From Promethearchaeota archaeon (GTDB lineage: Archaea; Asgardarchaeota; Lokiarchaeia; Sigynarchaeales; SOKP01): a DNA stretch of 5,426 nucleotides. The position numbers were made by a program, and so were the translations under genes. The number at the start of each line of letters is the position of its first letter. The first letter of the stretch is position 1. Positions 1 to 5,419 of this stretch are shown piece by piece. Location: NCBI GenBank assembly GCA_014730295.1, contig WJIN01000171.1:1-5426 (forward strand), read 5' to 3'. The notes below the pieces were generated by a model. The model had not been told where the DNA came from and searched no databases. It was given only the letters and a program-made list of their open reading frames with translations.

Positions 1-51
1 ATTTCGCTTACTGATAATGGAGTTATTGACATAATGAATTACATTGAATAA
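1..51 (+). CDS. C-terminal tail of an unidentified protein (partial)
   Basis: Frame 1 is open from the window edge and ends with TAA at 49-51. It gives the 16 residues ISLTDNGVIDIMNYIE, a plausible acidic, helical C-terminus. A second frame is also open for the first 30 bases, so the assignment is not unique. The tail is too short to identify a family. AT-rich intergenic sequence follows the stop, which fits a gene end here. Confidence 0.4.
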   Translation: MSLTDNGVIDIMNYIE

Positions 52-120
52 ATAAAATTTAAAATTATAATAGCGATTTATACCTTTATATTTGATGATG
101 AACTAAGAATTGAACTCTAT

Positions 121-133
121 TAATTTTATATAG
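121..133 (+). promoter_or_regulatory. Candidate TATA box upstream of the MIT-like gene
   Basis: The run TTTTATATA at about 124-132 is the best TATA-like match in the leader. It lies about 50 nt before the ATG at 180 and would put transcription start near 155, giving a short 5' UTR. A weaker AT-rich stretch at 148-158 would suit a leaderless transcript. No Shine-Dalgarno sequence precedes the start. In such AT-rich DNA this call is weak. Confidence 0.3.
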
Positions 134-179
134 ATGAGTTAATTTGTAAAATAATAATAGAATTGAGAAAATCTAAATT

Positions 180-962
180 ATGAGTATCAACAAACTTAAC
201 CGAGCATTAAAGATATTAGTTGGAAAAGCAAAAGGATATGAAAATGTTGATAAGATAGATGATGCAATCGATACTTGGGTAGAAATTACAGAAATGACAA
301 TTAAAGCATCTAAAAATCCAAAATTAGATGCATCCTATCGTAATATGCTAATAAATAGGACTCAAGGAATCATTGCTCATATAAAAGAATTGAAGAATTT
401 AAAAGAAGAAAAATATATTGAAAAAACGGAAAGTAAAAGAGAAGAGTTCTTCGAAGAACTACCTTCTGCTCCTTCCCATGAACCCTCTCCGACCCCGAAT
501 TCCGATACTTCTCAAAATGAACCCACTAAATCTCAGGGTCCTCAAAAATCCAAACCATACATAAAAAAGACTTCAGATTTACCATCAACTCCAAAGACTA
601 AACCTAGTCCAGATATCGTTGAGGATTCTGAATTTAAAAACTTACCCAAGGGATTTAAGCAAATAAAACCGATGAGTGATTTTGATATACTTACTCCTCA
701 CGATCCCGATGCTGTTAAAAAAAGGGAAGAATTAGCAAAAAAAAGTGAATACTTTAACGAACTCCAGAAAAAAAGAAATGAACAATCAACTAAAAAATCC
801 AAATCTCCTCACACTTCTAAGTCAGATGGCGGAGAGATACAACTAGAGAAAAAAAGTGAAGATGGAAAGGTTATTTGTTTTGCGTGCGGTGAAACTATTG
901 AAACAAAGGGGAAATTACCCAAATGTCCGAATTGTGGAGTAGACTTGGAGAGTAGCAATTAA
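180..962 (+). CDS. MIT-like N-terminal domain protein with C-terminal zinc ribbon
   Basis: The 260-residue protein has three parts. Residues 1-78 look like a three-helix bundle, with helices at about 4-17, 24-44 and 50-75. The pattern resembles an MIT domain: Ala/Leu-rich helix 1, then DDAIDTWVEITEMTIKA, then a last helix ending in IKELKNLK. Residues 90-220 are a Pro/Ser/Lys-rich, probably disordered linker. It contains an island at 154-172 (LPKGFKQIKPMSDFDIL) and a charged helix at about 176-202. Residues 233-252 form a zinc ribbon with C233-x2-C236 and C249-x2-C252. MIT domains bind tails of ESCRT-III proteins, and Asgard archaea carry ESCRT machinery, so a membrane-remodelling adaptor role is an attractive inference. 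The MIT call rests on pattern only. No transmembrane segment or signal peptide is visible. The stop overlaps that of the convergent deacetylase gene by 4 bp. Confidence 0.85.
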   Translation: MSINKLNRALKILVGKAKGYENVDKIDDAIDTWVEITEMTIKASKNPKLDASYRNMLINRTQGIIAHIKELKNLKEEKYIEKTESKREEFFEELPSAPSHEPSPTPNSDTSQNEPTKSQGPQKSKPYIKKTSDLPSTPKTKPSPDIVEDSEFKNLPKGFKQIKPMSDFDILTPHDPDAVKKREELAKKSEYFNELQKKRNEQSTKKSKSPHTSKSDGGEIQLEKKSEDGKVICFACGETIETKGKLPKCPNCGVDLESSN

Positions 963-1642
963 AAGTTCTCGAACTTATTCATTTCATTATATTTAAATAC
1001 ACCAAACCGTTCTGACCTTCTTCTTTTAAAAGTCTCCAAACCCATCCTTGTATCCTTAAGACATAATTGAGTTTTATATCCTTTCATTAATTCATATAAT
1101 TGATCTCGATAATCTGCTATCTTGATTTTTTTCTGATGATCTCGAGGTACCTTGAGGACATTATAGAGCGCATATACATAAAACTCAGTATCTTTTAATT
1201 GAAGTTCTATAGCGGTCTTTTTAGCGATTGTGTGAGCAGCTTGATGATCATTATGATTATTGTTATCACTGGGAATAACAAATCGATCTGCTCCCTTCGC
1301 AATTTCTCTTAATAAGTCAACAGCTAATTCTATATTATTTTCAAGATCCTGATCATGGATTTTAAATAAATAAATATTACTCGATGGCAGTCCAATAGAT
1401 TTAGATACATTTATAGCCTCTTCTAAAGCAATTTTAGCGATCTCATCTTTGGTAAGATCCTTATATTTTTGCGCACATTCTTCAATTAATTGATTTTCTT
1501 TTATGCCCCAGTCGATTAATGCTCTGTTATCTGTCAAATAAATCAAATGAATATCATTTCCTTCATCCAACCATTTTAGAAGACTCCCTCCACAACCAAA
1601 TAACTCATCATCTGGATGAGGAGCAAATATAACTATTTTCAT
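959..1642 (-). CDS. PIG-L/LmbE family N-deacetylase
   Basis: The 227-aa protein starts with the family signature: strand MKIVIFA, then PHPDDE at 8-13. A second motif, HNDH, lies at 130-133. By analogy with MshB and other members, H9, D12 and H133 bind the catalytic zinc, D11 acts as general base and H130 lies in the active site. Members remove the acetyl group from GlcNAc-containing compounds (GlcNAc-PI, GlcNAc-inositol, bacillithiol and antibiotic precursors) or from other N-acyl substrates. The substrate here cannot be told. No signal peptide is seen, so the enzyme is probably cytoplasmic. Length is normal for the family and the start fits the conserved first strand. The gene lies 33 bp downstream of the 120-aa gene on the same strand and has its own TATA-like box, so it may be co-transcribed or independent. 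Confidence 0.95.
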   Translation of the reverse strand: MKIVIFAPHPDDELFGCGGSLLKWLDEGNDIHLIYLTDNRALIDWGIKENQLIEECAQKYKDLTKDEIAKIALEEAINVSKSIGLPSSNIYLFKIHDQDLENNIELAVDLLREIAKGADRFVIPSDNNNHNDHQAAHTIAKKTAIELQLKDTEFYVYALYNVLKVPRDHQKKIKIADYRDQLYELMKGYKTQLCLKDTRMGLETFKRRRSERFGVFKYNEMNKFENF

Positions 1643-1661
1643 ATGTATGGATTTCTTTTTC

Positions 1662-1672
1662 TTTTTAATAAA
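1662..1672 (-). promoter_or_regulatory. Candidate TATA box of the deacetylase gene
   Basis: On the minus strand the sequence TTTATTAAAAA is centred about 25 nt upstream of the ATG at 1642. This is the spacing expected for a leaderless archaeal transcript. No Shine-Dalgarno motif lies between the box and the start codon. The box sits in the 33-bp gap after the 120-aa gene. Confidence 0.35.
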
Positions 1673-1675
1673 CCT

Positions 1676-2038
1676 TTATAATCCTAGTAAATTCTCTGCC
1701 AAAAGAAGTATATTATTCTCATCAATTCCTATTGATTGGAACTTACTGAGAAGCTCTTTATGAGCATTAAACATTTGTTTCCCAATCTCATTATCTTCAA
1801 TACCCATATCACTCATAAAATCTATTAATTCTGGCGTAGAGACAACATAGTGTGTATCTTCTAAGATCCGCTTAAAGGCAATCTCAGGGGATAATTCTTC
1901 CTTATTGATAATCTTAAACTGAGCACTTCCTTCACTGGTTATAGCTGTGAATTTATGTTCCAGAATAATTTCTTCTTTATTAACTTCCTCCAACATCCAC
2001 TCAATTGATATATCTCCAACTTGAATATTATAGCTCAT
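1676..2038 (-). CDS. Conserved-looking hypothetical protein, 120 aa
   Basis: I do not recognise a family. The acidic 120-residue protein has an N-terminal half (4-45) of alternating hydrophobic strands, such as NIQVGDISIEWML and IILEHKFTAI. The C-terminal half (50-118) looks helical and ends in LLLAENLLGL. It has no cysteine, signal peptide or transmembrane segment. This suggests a small soluble alpha/beta protein. Its start is preceded by a TATA-like box at a sensible distance. It lies 33 bp upstream of the deacetylase gene and 111 bp downstream of the sulfatase-like gene on the same strand. A link to the deacetylase is only positional. The clean frame and flanking signals support a real gene. 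Confidence 0.75.
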   Translation of the reverse strand: MSYNIQVGDISIEWMLEEVNKEEIILEHKFTAITSEGSAQFKIINKEELSPEIAFKRILEDTHYVVSTPELIDFMSDMGIEDNEIGKQMFNAHKELLSKFQSIGIDENNILLLAENLLGL

Positions 2039-2070
2039 GTAGGACTAATAGAGTAATTTTTTAAAAAATT

Positions 2071-2078
2071 ATTTAAAA
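2071..2078 (-). promoter_or_regulatory. Candidate TATA box of the 120-aa hypothetical gene
   Basis: On the minus strand TTTTAAAT, 33-40 nt upstream of the ATG at 2038, is a good archaeal TATA-like sequence. It predicts a start of transcription about 10 nt before the ATG. No Shine-Dalgarno motif is present in the short leader. It lies in the 111-bp gap after the sulfatase-like gene, suggesting that transcription can start anew here. Confidence 0.35.
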
Positions 2079-2135
2079 CGAAATCAAAATAAGTACGTTA
2101 AATTATCTTGAATTAAAAATATGAAGAACTAGTAA

Positions 2136-2150
2136 AACTTGGTGAAAGTT
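2136..2150 (-). terminator. Weak hairpin at the end of the sulfatase-like gene
   Basis: The arms AACTT (2136-2140) and AAGTT (2146-2150) pair around a 5-nt loop, touching the TGA stop at 2150-2152. In the transcript the hairpin is followed by a short U run, and a second T-rich stretch lies near 2114-2120. Archaeal termination mostly depends on T-rich tracts, so this is only a possible terminator. Confidence 0.2.
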
Positions 2151-3592
2151 CATGTTAAATAAGTATTATGATACCAGTCTTTAAAGTTGACAAATCGAGA
2201 AGATTTGAAATCTTTTAAGAGATCATTATTGCTATCCCTCAGAATTTTTTGAAAAAGCTCATCACATATATCTGGATTGTCATCAACAATGTTTTCATTC
2301 CAAAGAGGATCTTTTTTAATGTTAAATAATTTTTTATCAGTCTTATTATTCCCCGTAATTAGAGCATAATCATCGGTTCTACATAAGGTCCAAAGCGCCA
2401 TCCCGCACGTAATATAATCTCGAGAATCGAGTAAATGATCTTCATTTTCGACAAATATAGATAGATCCTTTCCATCAAATATCCCAGGTGGTTCTTTATT
2501 CAAAAACCCATAAAGAGTCGGTAAAATATCATGATGATAAACAAATGATTTAGAGATTCTTTTGGGTCCATTAATATTTCCCGGAGGTTTTATGATGAAT
2601 GGGATATCTACAAGTTCAGGATACATAAATACAGGAATTTTTCCTATTGCTCCGTGTTCTCCCAGACTATGACCATGATCACTTGTCAAAATAATCAAAG
2701 ACTCCTCATAAATTTCTAACTTTTTTAGATTATCAATAAAATAACCAAACCAATTATCGCAAAGAGATACTTCACCAGCATAACAAGCTCTCATACATTT
2801 TAATTCATTTTCAGAGAGATAATCTACTTTTTCACCATATATAGGCTGAATTATCAGATTCCCATCATATTCTTTATCTAAATAAAGATCTAAATATTTA
2901 TCGGGTGGATCCCACGGTTCATGAGGGTCAAACTCATCAATGAAGTATAAAACATTATTATATTCTTGAGTATCTATAACTGAAGTTAAAGCTGTTTTGA
3001 AAGTTTTTGCGGGAAAATAATCTTCCTCATTTTTTCTATCTTGGATATTGGGTAAATATTTTTTGAGCAATAACTTTTGAGTATGGACTTCTCCTCTATT
3101 TAATTTTGTTTTCTCAATTGTTAAATTTCTGATTTTACTATTGATTTCACGTCTTTTTCCCCGATAACGAGCTCTGTAATTATCATATTCGTGACCTCTA
3201 ATAAAGTGCCACTCATCAAATCCGAGATGAAAATTCATATTAGGTTTGAAATAATGATAAGTACTGCTAATTAAGGATGTTATATATGCATTTGAGTTCA
3301 TGTATTCAGCGAGATGATTTTGATATGGTGGTATTGGCGCCCAACCTGGAGATTCGACCAAATCATTGGTTCTAAAATTCAAATTCTCATGATTGAAGGG
3401 AAAAGTCCTAATACCTGTATGAATTGCTCTTCGAGCGGGTATAGTTGGTAAAGATTCCGGATAAGCCTTTTCAAACACCAATGAATCTTTCGCAAAATTA
3501 TCGAAGCTTGGGGTTTTAATCCAATTGTTACCATAGATTCTCCCTGTGTGATCTTTTCGTAAAGTATCAAAAATAATTATAAATATTTTCAC
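2150..3592 (-). CDS. Sulfatase-superfamily hydrolase with Thr at the nucleophile position
   Basis: The 480-aa protein belongs to the sulfatase branch of the alkaline phosphatase superfamily. Visible motifs are FDTLRKDH at 8-15 (metal ligand D9), TPSFDNFAKDS at 27-37, SLPTIPARRAIHTG at 47-60, FDPHEPWDPP at 221-230 and TSDHGHSLGEHG at 303-314 (metal ligands D305 and H306). The C-terminus carries LFNIKKDPLWNENIVDDNPD, the usual sulfatase ending. True sulfatases have Cys or Ser, matured to formylglycine, in C/S-x-P-x-R. Here the position is Thr50, in T-I-P-A-R. Thr cannot be converted to formylglycine, but it is the nucleophile in nucleotide pyrophosphatases and phosphoethanolamine transferases. 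The protein may therefore be a phosphodiesterase or phosphohydrolase. The start is GTG, chosen because it leads directly into the first beta strand. No signal peptide is seen, so it is probably cytoplasmic. Confidence 0.93.
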   Translation of the reverse strand: MKIFIIIFDTLRKDHTGRIYGNNWIKTPSFDNFAKDSLVFEKAYPESLPTIPARRAIHTGIRTFPFNHENLNFRTNDLVESPGWAPIPPYQNHLAEYMNSNAYITSLISSTYHYFKPNMNFHLGFDEWHFIRGHEYDNYRARYRGKRREINSKIRNLTIEKTKLNRGEVHTQKLLLKKYLPNIQDRKNEEDYFPAKTFKTALTSVIDTQEYNNVLYFIDEFDPHEPWDPPDKYLDLYLDKEYDGNLIIQPIYGEKVDYLSENELKCMRACYAGEVSLCDNWFGYFIDNLKKLEIYEESLIILTSDHGHSLGEHGAIGKIPVFMYPELVDIPFIIKPPGNINGPKRISKSFVYHHDILPTLYGFLNKEPPGIFDGKDLSIFVENEDHLLDSRDYITCGMALWTLCRTDDYALITGNNKTDKKLFNIKKDPLWNENIVDDNPDICDELFQKILRDSNNDLLKDFKSSRFVNFKDWYHNTYLT

Positions 3593-3610
3593 AATAAAAA
3601 AGATTAATGA

Positions 3611-3622
3611 ATTTTTAATTAA
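3611..3622 (-). promoter_or_regulatory. Candidate TATA box of the sulfatase-like gene
   Basis: On the minus strand TTAATTAAAAAT is centred about 25 nt upstream of the GTG at 3592, the spacing for a leaderless message. A second candidate, TTAAATTATA at about 3631-3640, would give a 5' UTR of roughly 20 nt. Both lie in the 93-bp gap after the RNase HII-like gene. The region is so AT-rich that neither can be chosen with confidence. Confidence 0.3.
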
Positions 3623-3685
3623 GTTTTAGATATAATTTAATAAGCTAAAATTAGGTTTAGGTAAAATCTGAAATTTCCAAAGTTT

Positions 3686-4246
3686 TTAGAATTGCTTTCT
3701 AATTTTTTGATTATTATATTTCTTTATTGCTCTTTCTCGCCACACAGATCTCCATCTCTTAAATCCACTCTTCACATATTTTTCTCGATTCGGAAAATCT
3801 CTACTTAACCAATTGAAAAGCACAAAATAACGTTTAGCACCGCTCTTCTTGGTTAATCTTCGTGAGGTGACTCCAAGTTTTCTAAGATGGGATACAAACC
3901 TACCCTCCACAGCATCTTGAAGTTTTCCTTCTATAGCTGACGGATCATATGTTATTCCCATCTCTTCAAAATAAGAACGAACTAAATCAAAACAGTCACC
4001 TCGACAAAGTTTAATTTTGTCCCGATCTTTATCATATTCTAAATCAGATAATCCTTCTTGTACAAGCTCTAATATTTTCTTTTTTGGAGCATTTTTTCGT
4101 AAGTTTTCCTTATTATATAATCCAACTGGGACTGATTTGAAAATTATTTTTCCCGTTTCAACAATATGAAATCCGATAAAGGCATCACCAATAAGGTCTC
4201 CGGTACCACTATCATCAATCTCTATCGTTTTTCCTTTCTTACTCAT
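3686..4246 (-). CDS. Conserved protein with an RNase HII-like N-terminal motif
   Basis: The 186-aa basic protein opens with a beta strand and glycine-rich motif, IEIDDSGTGDLIGDAFIGF (8-26). This resembles the active-site start of RNase HII/HIII (ID-E-A-G-R-G-P-x-I-G), with D11 or D12 where the first catalytic Asp would be. The Arg of the GRG loop is Thr here. Further conserved-looking acidic residues are D84 in CRGDCFDLVR and E106, D111 and E114 in IEGKLQDAVEGRF. They could complete a metal site. The C-terminal 60 residues are rich in Arg, Lys and Trp, suggesting nucleic-acid binding. I cannot name the family, and an RNase H-like fold is an inference. The gene is divergent from the CinA-like gene and 93 bp upstream of the sulfatase-like gene. 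The ATG at 4246 has no Shine-Dalgarno sequence. Confidence 0.85.
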   Translation of the reverse strand: MSKKGKTIEIDDSGTGDLIGDAFIGFHIVETGKIIFKSVPVGLYNKENLRKNAPKKKILELVQEGLSDLEYDKDRDKIKLCRGDCFDLVRSYFEEMGITYDPSAIEGKLQDAVEGRFVSHLRKLGVTSRRLTKKSGAKRYFVLFNWLSRDFPNREKYVKSGFKRWRSVWRERAIKKYNNQKIRKQF

Positions 4247-4258
4247 TTCTATCTTCTT

Positions 4259-4273
4259 ATTATAATATTTTTT
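4259..4273 (-). promoter_or_regulatory. Candidate TATA region of the RNase HII-like gene
   Basis: On the minus strand an AT-only stretch containing AAAAAATATTATA lies 15-27 nt upstream of the ATG at 4246. It would fit a leaderless or nearly leaderless transcript. The match is not distinctive against the local base composition. Confidence 0.25.
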
Positions 4274-4387
4274 CTCTAGTTCTTAATCCTTGACTATTCA
4301 ACCTTAATTGAACAAAACTAAATCTTCATCTTCTAAAATTAAGAATATAATAAATATCTAAAGATTTTATGAAAATAGATTGAATTA

Positions 4388-4428
4388 CAAATAATTAGAA
4401 AATAATAATATTGAATTCTAATTATTTG
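4388..4428. repeat. 13-bp perfect inverted repeat in the divergent promoter region
   Basis: The arms CAAATAATTAGAA (4388-4400) and TTCTAATTATTTG (4416-4428) are perfect reverse complements separated by 15 nt. The repeat lies 13 bp before the TATA-like box of the CinA-like gene, and about 140 bp upstream of the opposite gene. Its place just upstream of the promoter suits an operator for a dimeric regulator. The arms hold only two G/C pairs each, so a chance origin in AT-rich DNA is possible. The rest of the 226-bp region (4247-4472) shows no gene. Confidence 0.45.
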
Positions 4429-4436
4429 ATTTAAGA

Positions 4437-4449
4437 ATAATTAATTATA
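4437..4449 (+). promoter_or_regulatory. TATA-like box of the CinA-like gene
   Basis: TTAATTATA at 4441-4449 is centred about 28 nt before the ATG at 4473, as expected for a leaderless archaeal transcript. It overlaps a 12-bp perfect palindrome, ATAATTAATTAT (4437-4448). No Shine-Dalgarno sequence lies before the start codon. An 8-bp palindrome, TTTCGAAA, follows at 4454-4461. Confidence 0.4.
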
Positions 4450-4472
4450 CAATTTTCGAAATTTTTGATTTT

Positions 4473-5302
4473 ATGATAATTGAATTATTAATGATTGGAA
4501 ATGAAATCTTAATTGGGAAAACAAAGGATACAAATTCTAATTGGATGGCTAAGCGAATTACAAAATATGGGCATCATGTTCGACGAATAACTACTATTGG
4601 TGATGAATTGGATGAGATTTCATCAGCAATTAGAGAAATTATTAATCGTAATCCAGATATTGTAATAACCTCGGGTGGGCTAATTTAAAAGAATCTCTCT
4701 TTAAAGTCTAAGGTCCTACTTTTGATGATATGACAAACGAGGGAATTGCAAAGGGATTAAACAGAGAAGTAATAAAGAATGAGGATGCCTATAATTCTAT
4801 TAAGAAAGCTTATAACTCTGCCTACGAACAAGGAATACTAAAAATGAGAGGCATGACTAAAGAGCGAAAAAAAATGGCTTATTTACCAGAAGGGTCTACA
4901 CCTCTTCCAAATGTAAGAGGTACTGCTCCCGGTGTTAAACTAAAAGAGAACAATATTACTATTTTTATCTTACCAGGTGTTCCTGCGGAGATGAAAAAAA
5001 TGTTTATTAATATTATTAAACCAATTCTAAAAGAGAAGGAAGGAAGTTTCCACCAAAAAGGATTCCTCCTTTCAGGGATAGGAGAAAGTCAAATCGCACC
5101 TTATGTAACAGAATTAGAAGAAAAAAACCCAGAATTATGGATAAAAACACACCCAAGAGTAGGTTTAGCAGTAGAAGTTGAGATATCAATAACTTGTTTT
5201 GATAAACCAAACTGTGAAGACTTGATTGATAACGTTCTAGCAGAGTTAAAAAATATAGTTCAAGATTTAGGGGGAACAATTAAAAAGAATAAAACTAAAT
5301 AA
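4473..5302 (+). CDS. CinA-like molybdopterin-binding-fold protein (COG1058), split by an intron
   Basis: Proposed exons are 4473-4682 (70 codons) and 4712-5302 (196 codons plus stop), giving 266 aa, a normal length for archaeal single-domain members. The N-terminus MIIELLMIGNEILIGKTKDTN is the classic CinA start. The joined sequence then reads SGGLGPTFDDMT at 67-78, the conserved MoCF-fold motif, followed by LPEGSTPLPN (128-137), RGTAPG (139-144) and LPGVPAEMKKMF (157-168). The C-terminal nicotinamide-nucleotide amidase domain of bacterial CinA is absent. The COG1058 domain has been linked to ADP-ribose pyrophosphatase activity, so a role in nucleotide or NAD clean-up is likely. Without splicing, the first frame stops at 4686-4688 after SGGLI. 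Restarting at ATG 4730 would lack the GGLGPT motif. The rest of the frame shows no decay, which argues against a pseudogene. Confidence 0.9.
4673..4716 (+). other. Bulge-helix-bulge (hBHBh') splicing motif
   Basis: The RNA can fold exactly as a canonical archaeal splicing-endonuclease substrate. The outer helix pairs 4673-4676 (GGGU) with 4713-4716 (GUCC). The central 4-bp helix pairs 4677-4680 (GGGC) with 4706-4709 (GUCU). The 3-nt bulges are UAA at 4681-4683 and AAG at 4710-4712. The inner helix pairs 4684-4689 (UUUAAA) with 4700-4705 (UUUAAA), closed by a 10-nt loop. Four of the 14 pairs are G-U wobbles. EndA cuts after the second bulge nucleotide, which here gives 4682/4683 and 4711/4712. 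These are the boundaries that restore the protein. Confidence 0.8.
4683..4711 (+). other. 29-nt archaeal mRNA intron
   Basis: The segment interrupts the CinA-like reading frame between the codons for Leu70 and Gly71. It carries an in-frame TAA and its length is not a multiple of three, so it cannot be translated through. Its removal yields ...SGGL-GPTFDDMT..., the expected family sequence with no residue lost or added. Both ends lie at the cut sites of the BHB fold. Excision would need the tRNA splicing endonuclease and an RNA ligase such as RtcB, which are outside this window. A plain 29-nt insertion mutation is the alternative, but it would not explain the match between fold and frame. Confidence 0.8.
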
Positions 5303-5341
5303 TACCGTAATTCAATCAATATTTCTTAAAGTGGACTTTTA

Positions 5342-5419
5342 GATGATGATGACACCTTGCGGGTGTTAATACTCCATAAGCTCTCGCATTGTGCGTTTCG
5401 GCTTATTTCATTGTCATCA
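5342..5419 (+). ncRNA. Candidate structured RNA with three-way junction
   Basis: This 78-nt segment is clearly richer in G and C than the surrounding intergenic DNA and can fold locally. P1 pairs TGATG (5347-5351) with CATCA (5415-5419). P2 pairs ACACC (5352-5356) with GGTGT (5362-5366) around loop TTGCG. P3 pairs ATAAGC (5376-5381) with GCTTAT (5401-5406), with an inner CGCA/TGCG stem (5385-5388 and 5392-5395). I do not recognise a known family. It could be a small RNA, a 3' UTR element of the CinA-like gene or a leader element of a gene beyond the window. Open frames cross it on both strands (+ from 5330 and - from the window edge), so short coding sequence is not excluded. The strand is uncertain. 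Confidence 0.3.

Noticed and set aside
3379..3570. 63-aa minus-strand open frame
   Set aside because: It lies wholly inside the sulfatase-like gene in another frame and would read across its conserved SLPTIPARR region.
4388..4428. CRISPR repeat or transposon end
   Set aside because: It is a single inverted repeat, with no repeated units, spacers or transposase nearby.
4680..4711. CTAA direct repeat (4680-4683 and 4708-4711) as a target-site duplication or a translational bypass site
   Set aside because: Collapsing the repeat removes 28 nt and leaves the downstream CinA frame wrong (AGG TCC instead of GGT CCT). Only a 29-nt removal restores the motif, so neither an insertion with duplication nor CTA-to-CTA hopping explains it.
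5016..5279. 87-aa Leu-rich minus-strand open frame
   Set aside because: It is antisense to the second exon of the CinA-like gene. The Leu-rich composition simply mirrors Lys/Glu codons on the other strand.
4473..5302. CinA-like gene as a pseudogene or assembly frameshift
   Set aside because: A sequencing indel would be one or two bases, not a clean 29-nt insert. Both exons are intact with all family motifs, and the insert ends match BHB cleavage sites.
5343..5369. Box C/D sRNA (two overlapping ATGATGA C-box matches) or a tiny MMMTPCGC leader peptide
   Set aside because: No D box (CTGA) or guide spacing follows on the plus strand. The peptide has no supporting start signal and arises from a GAT repeat.
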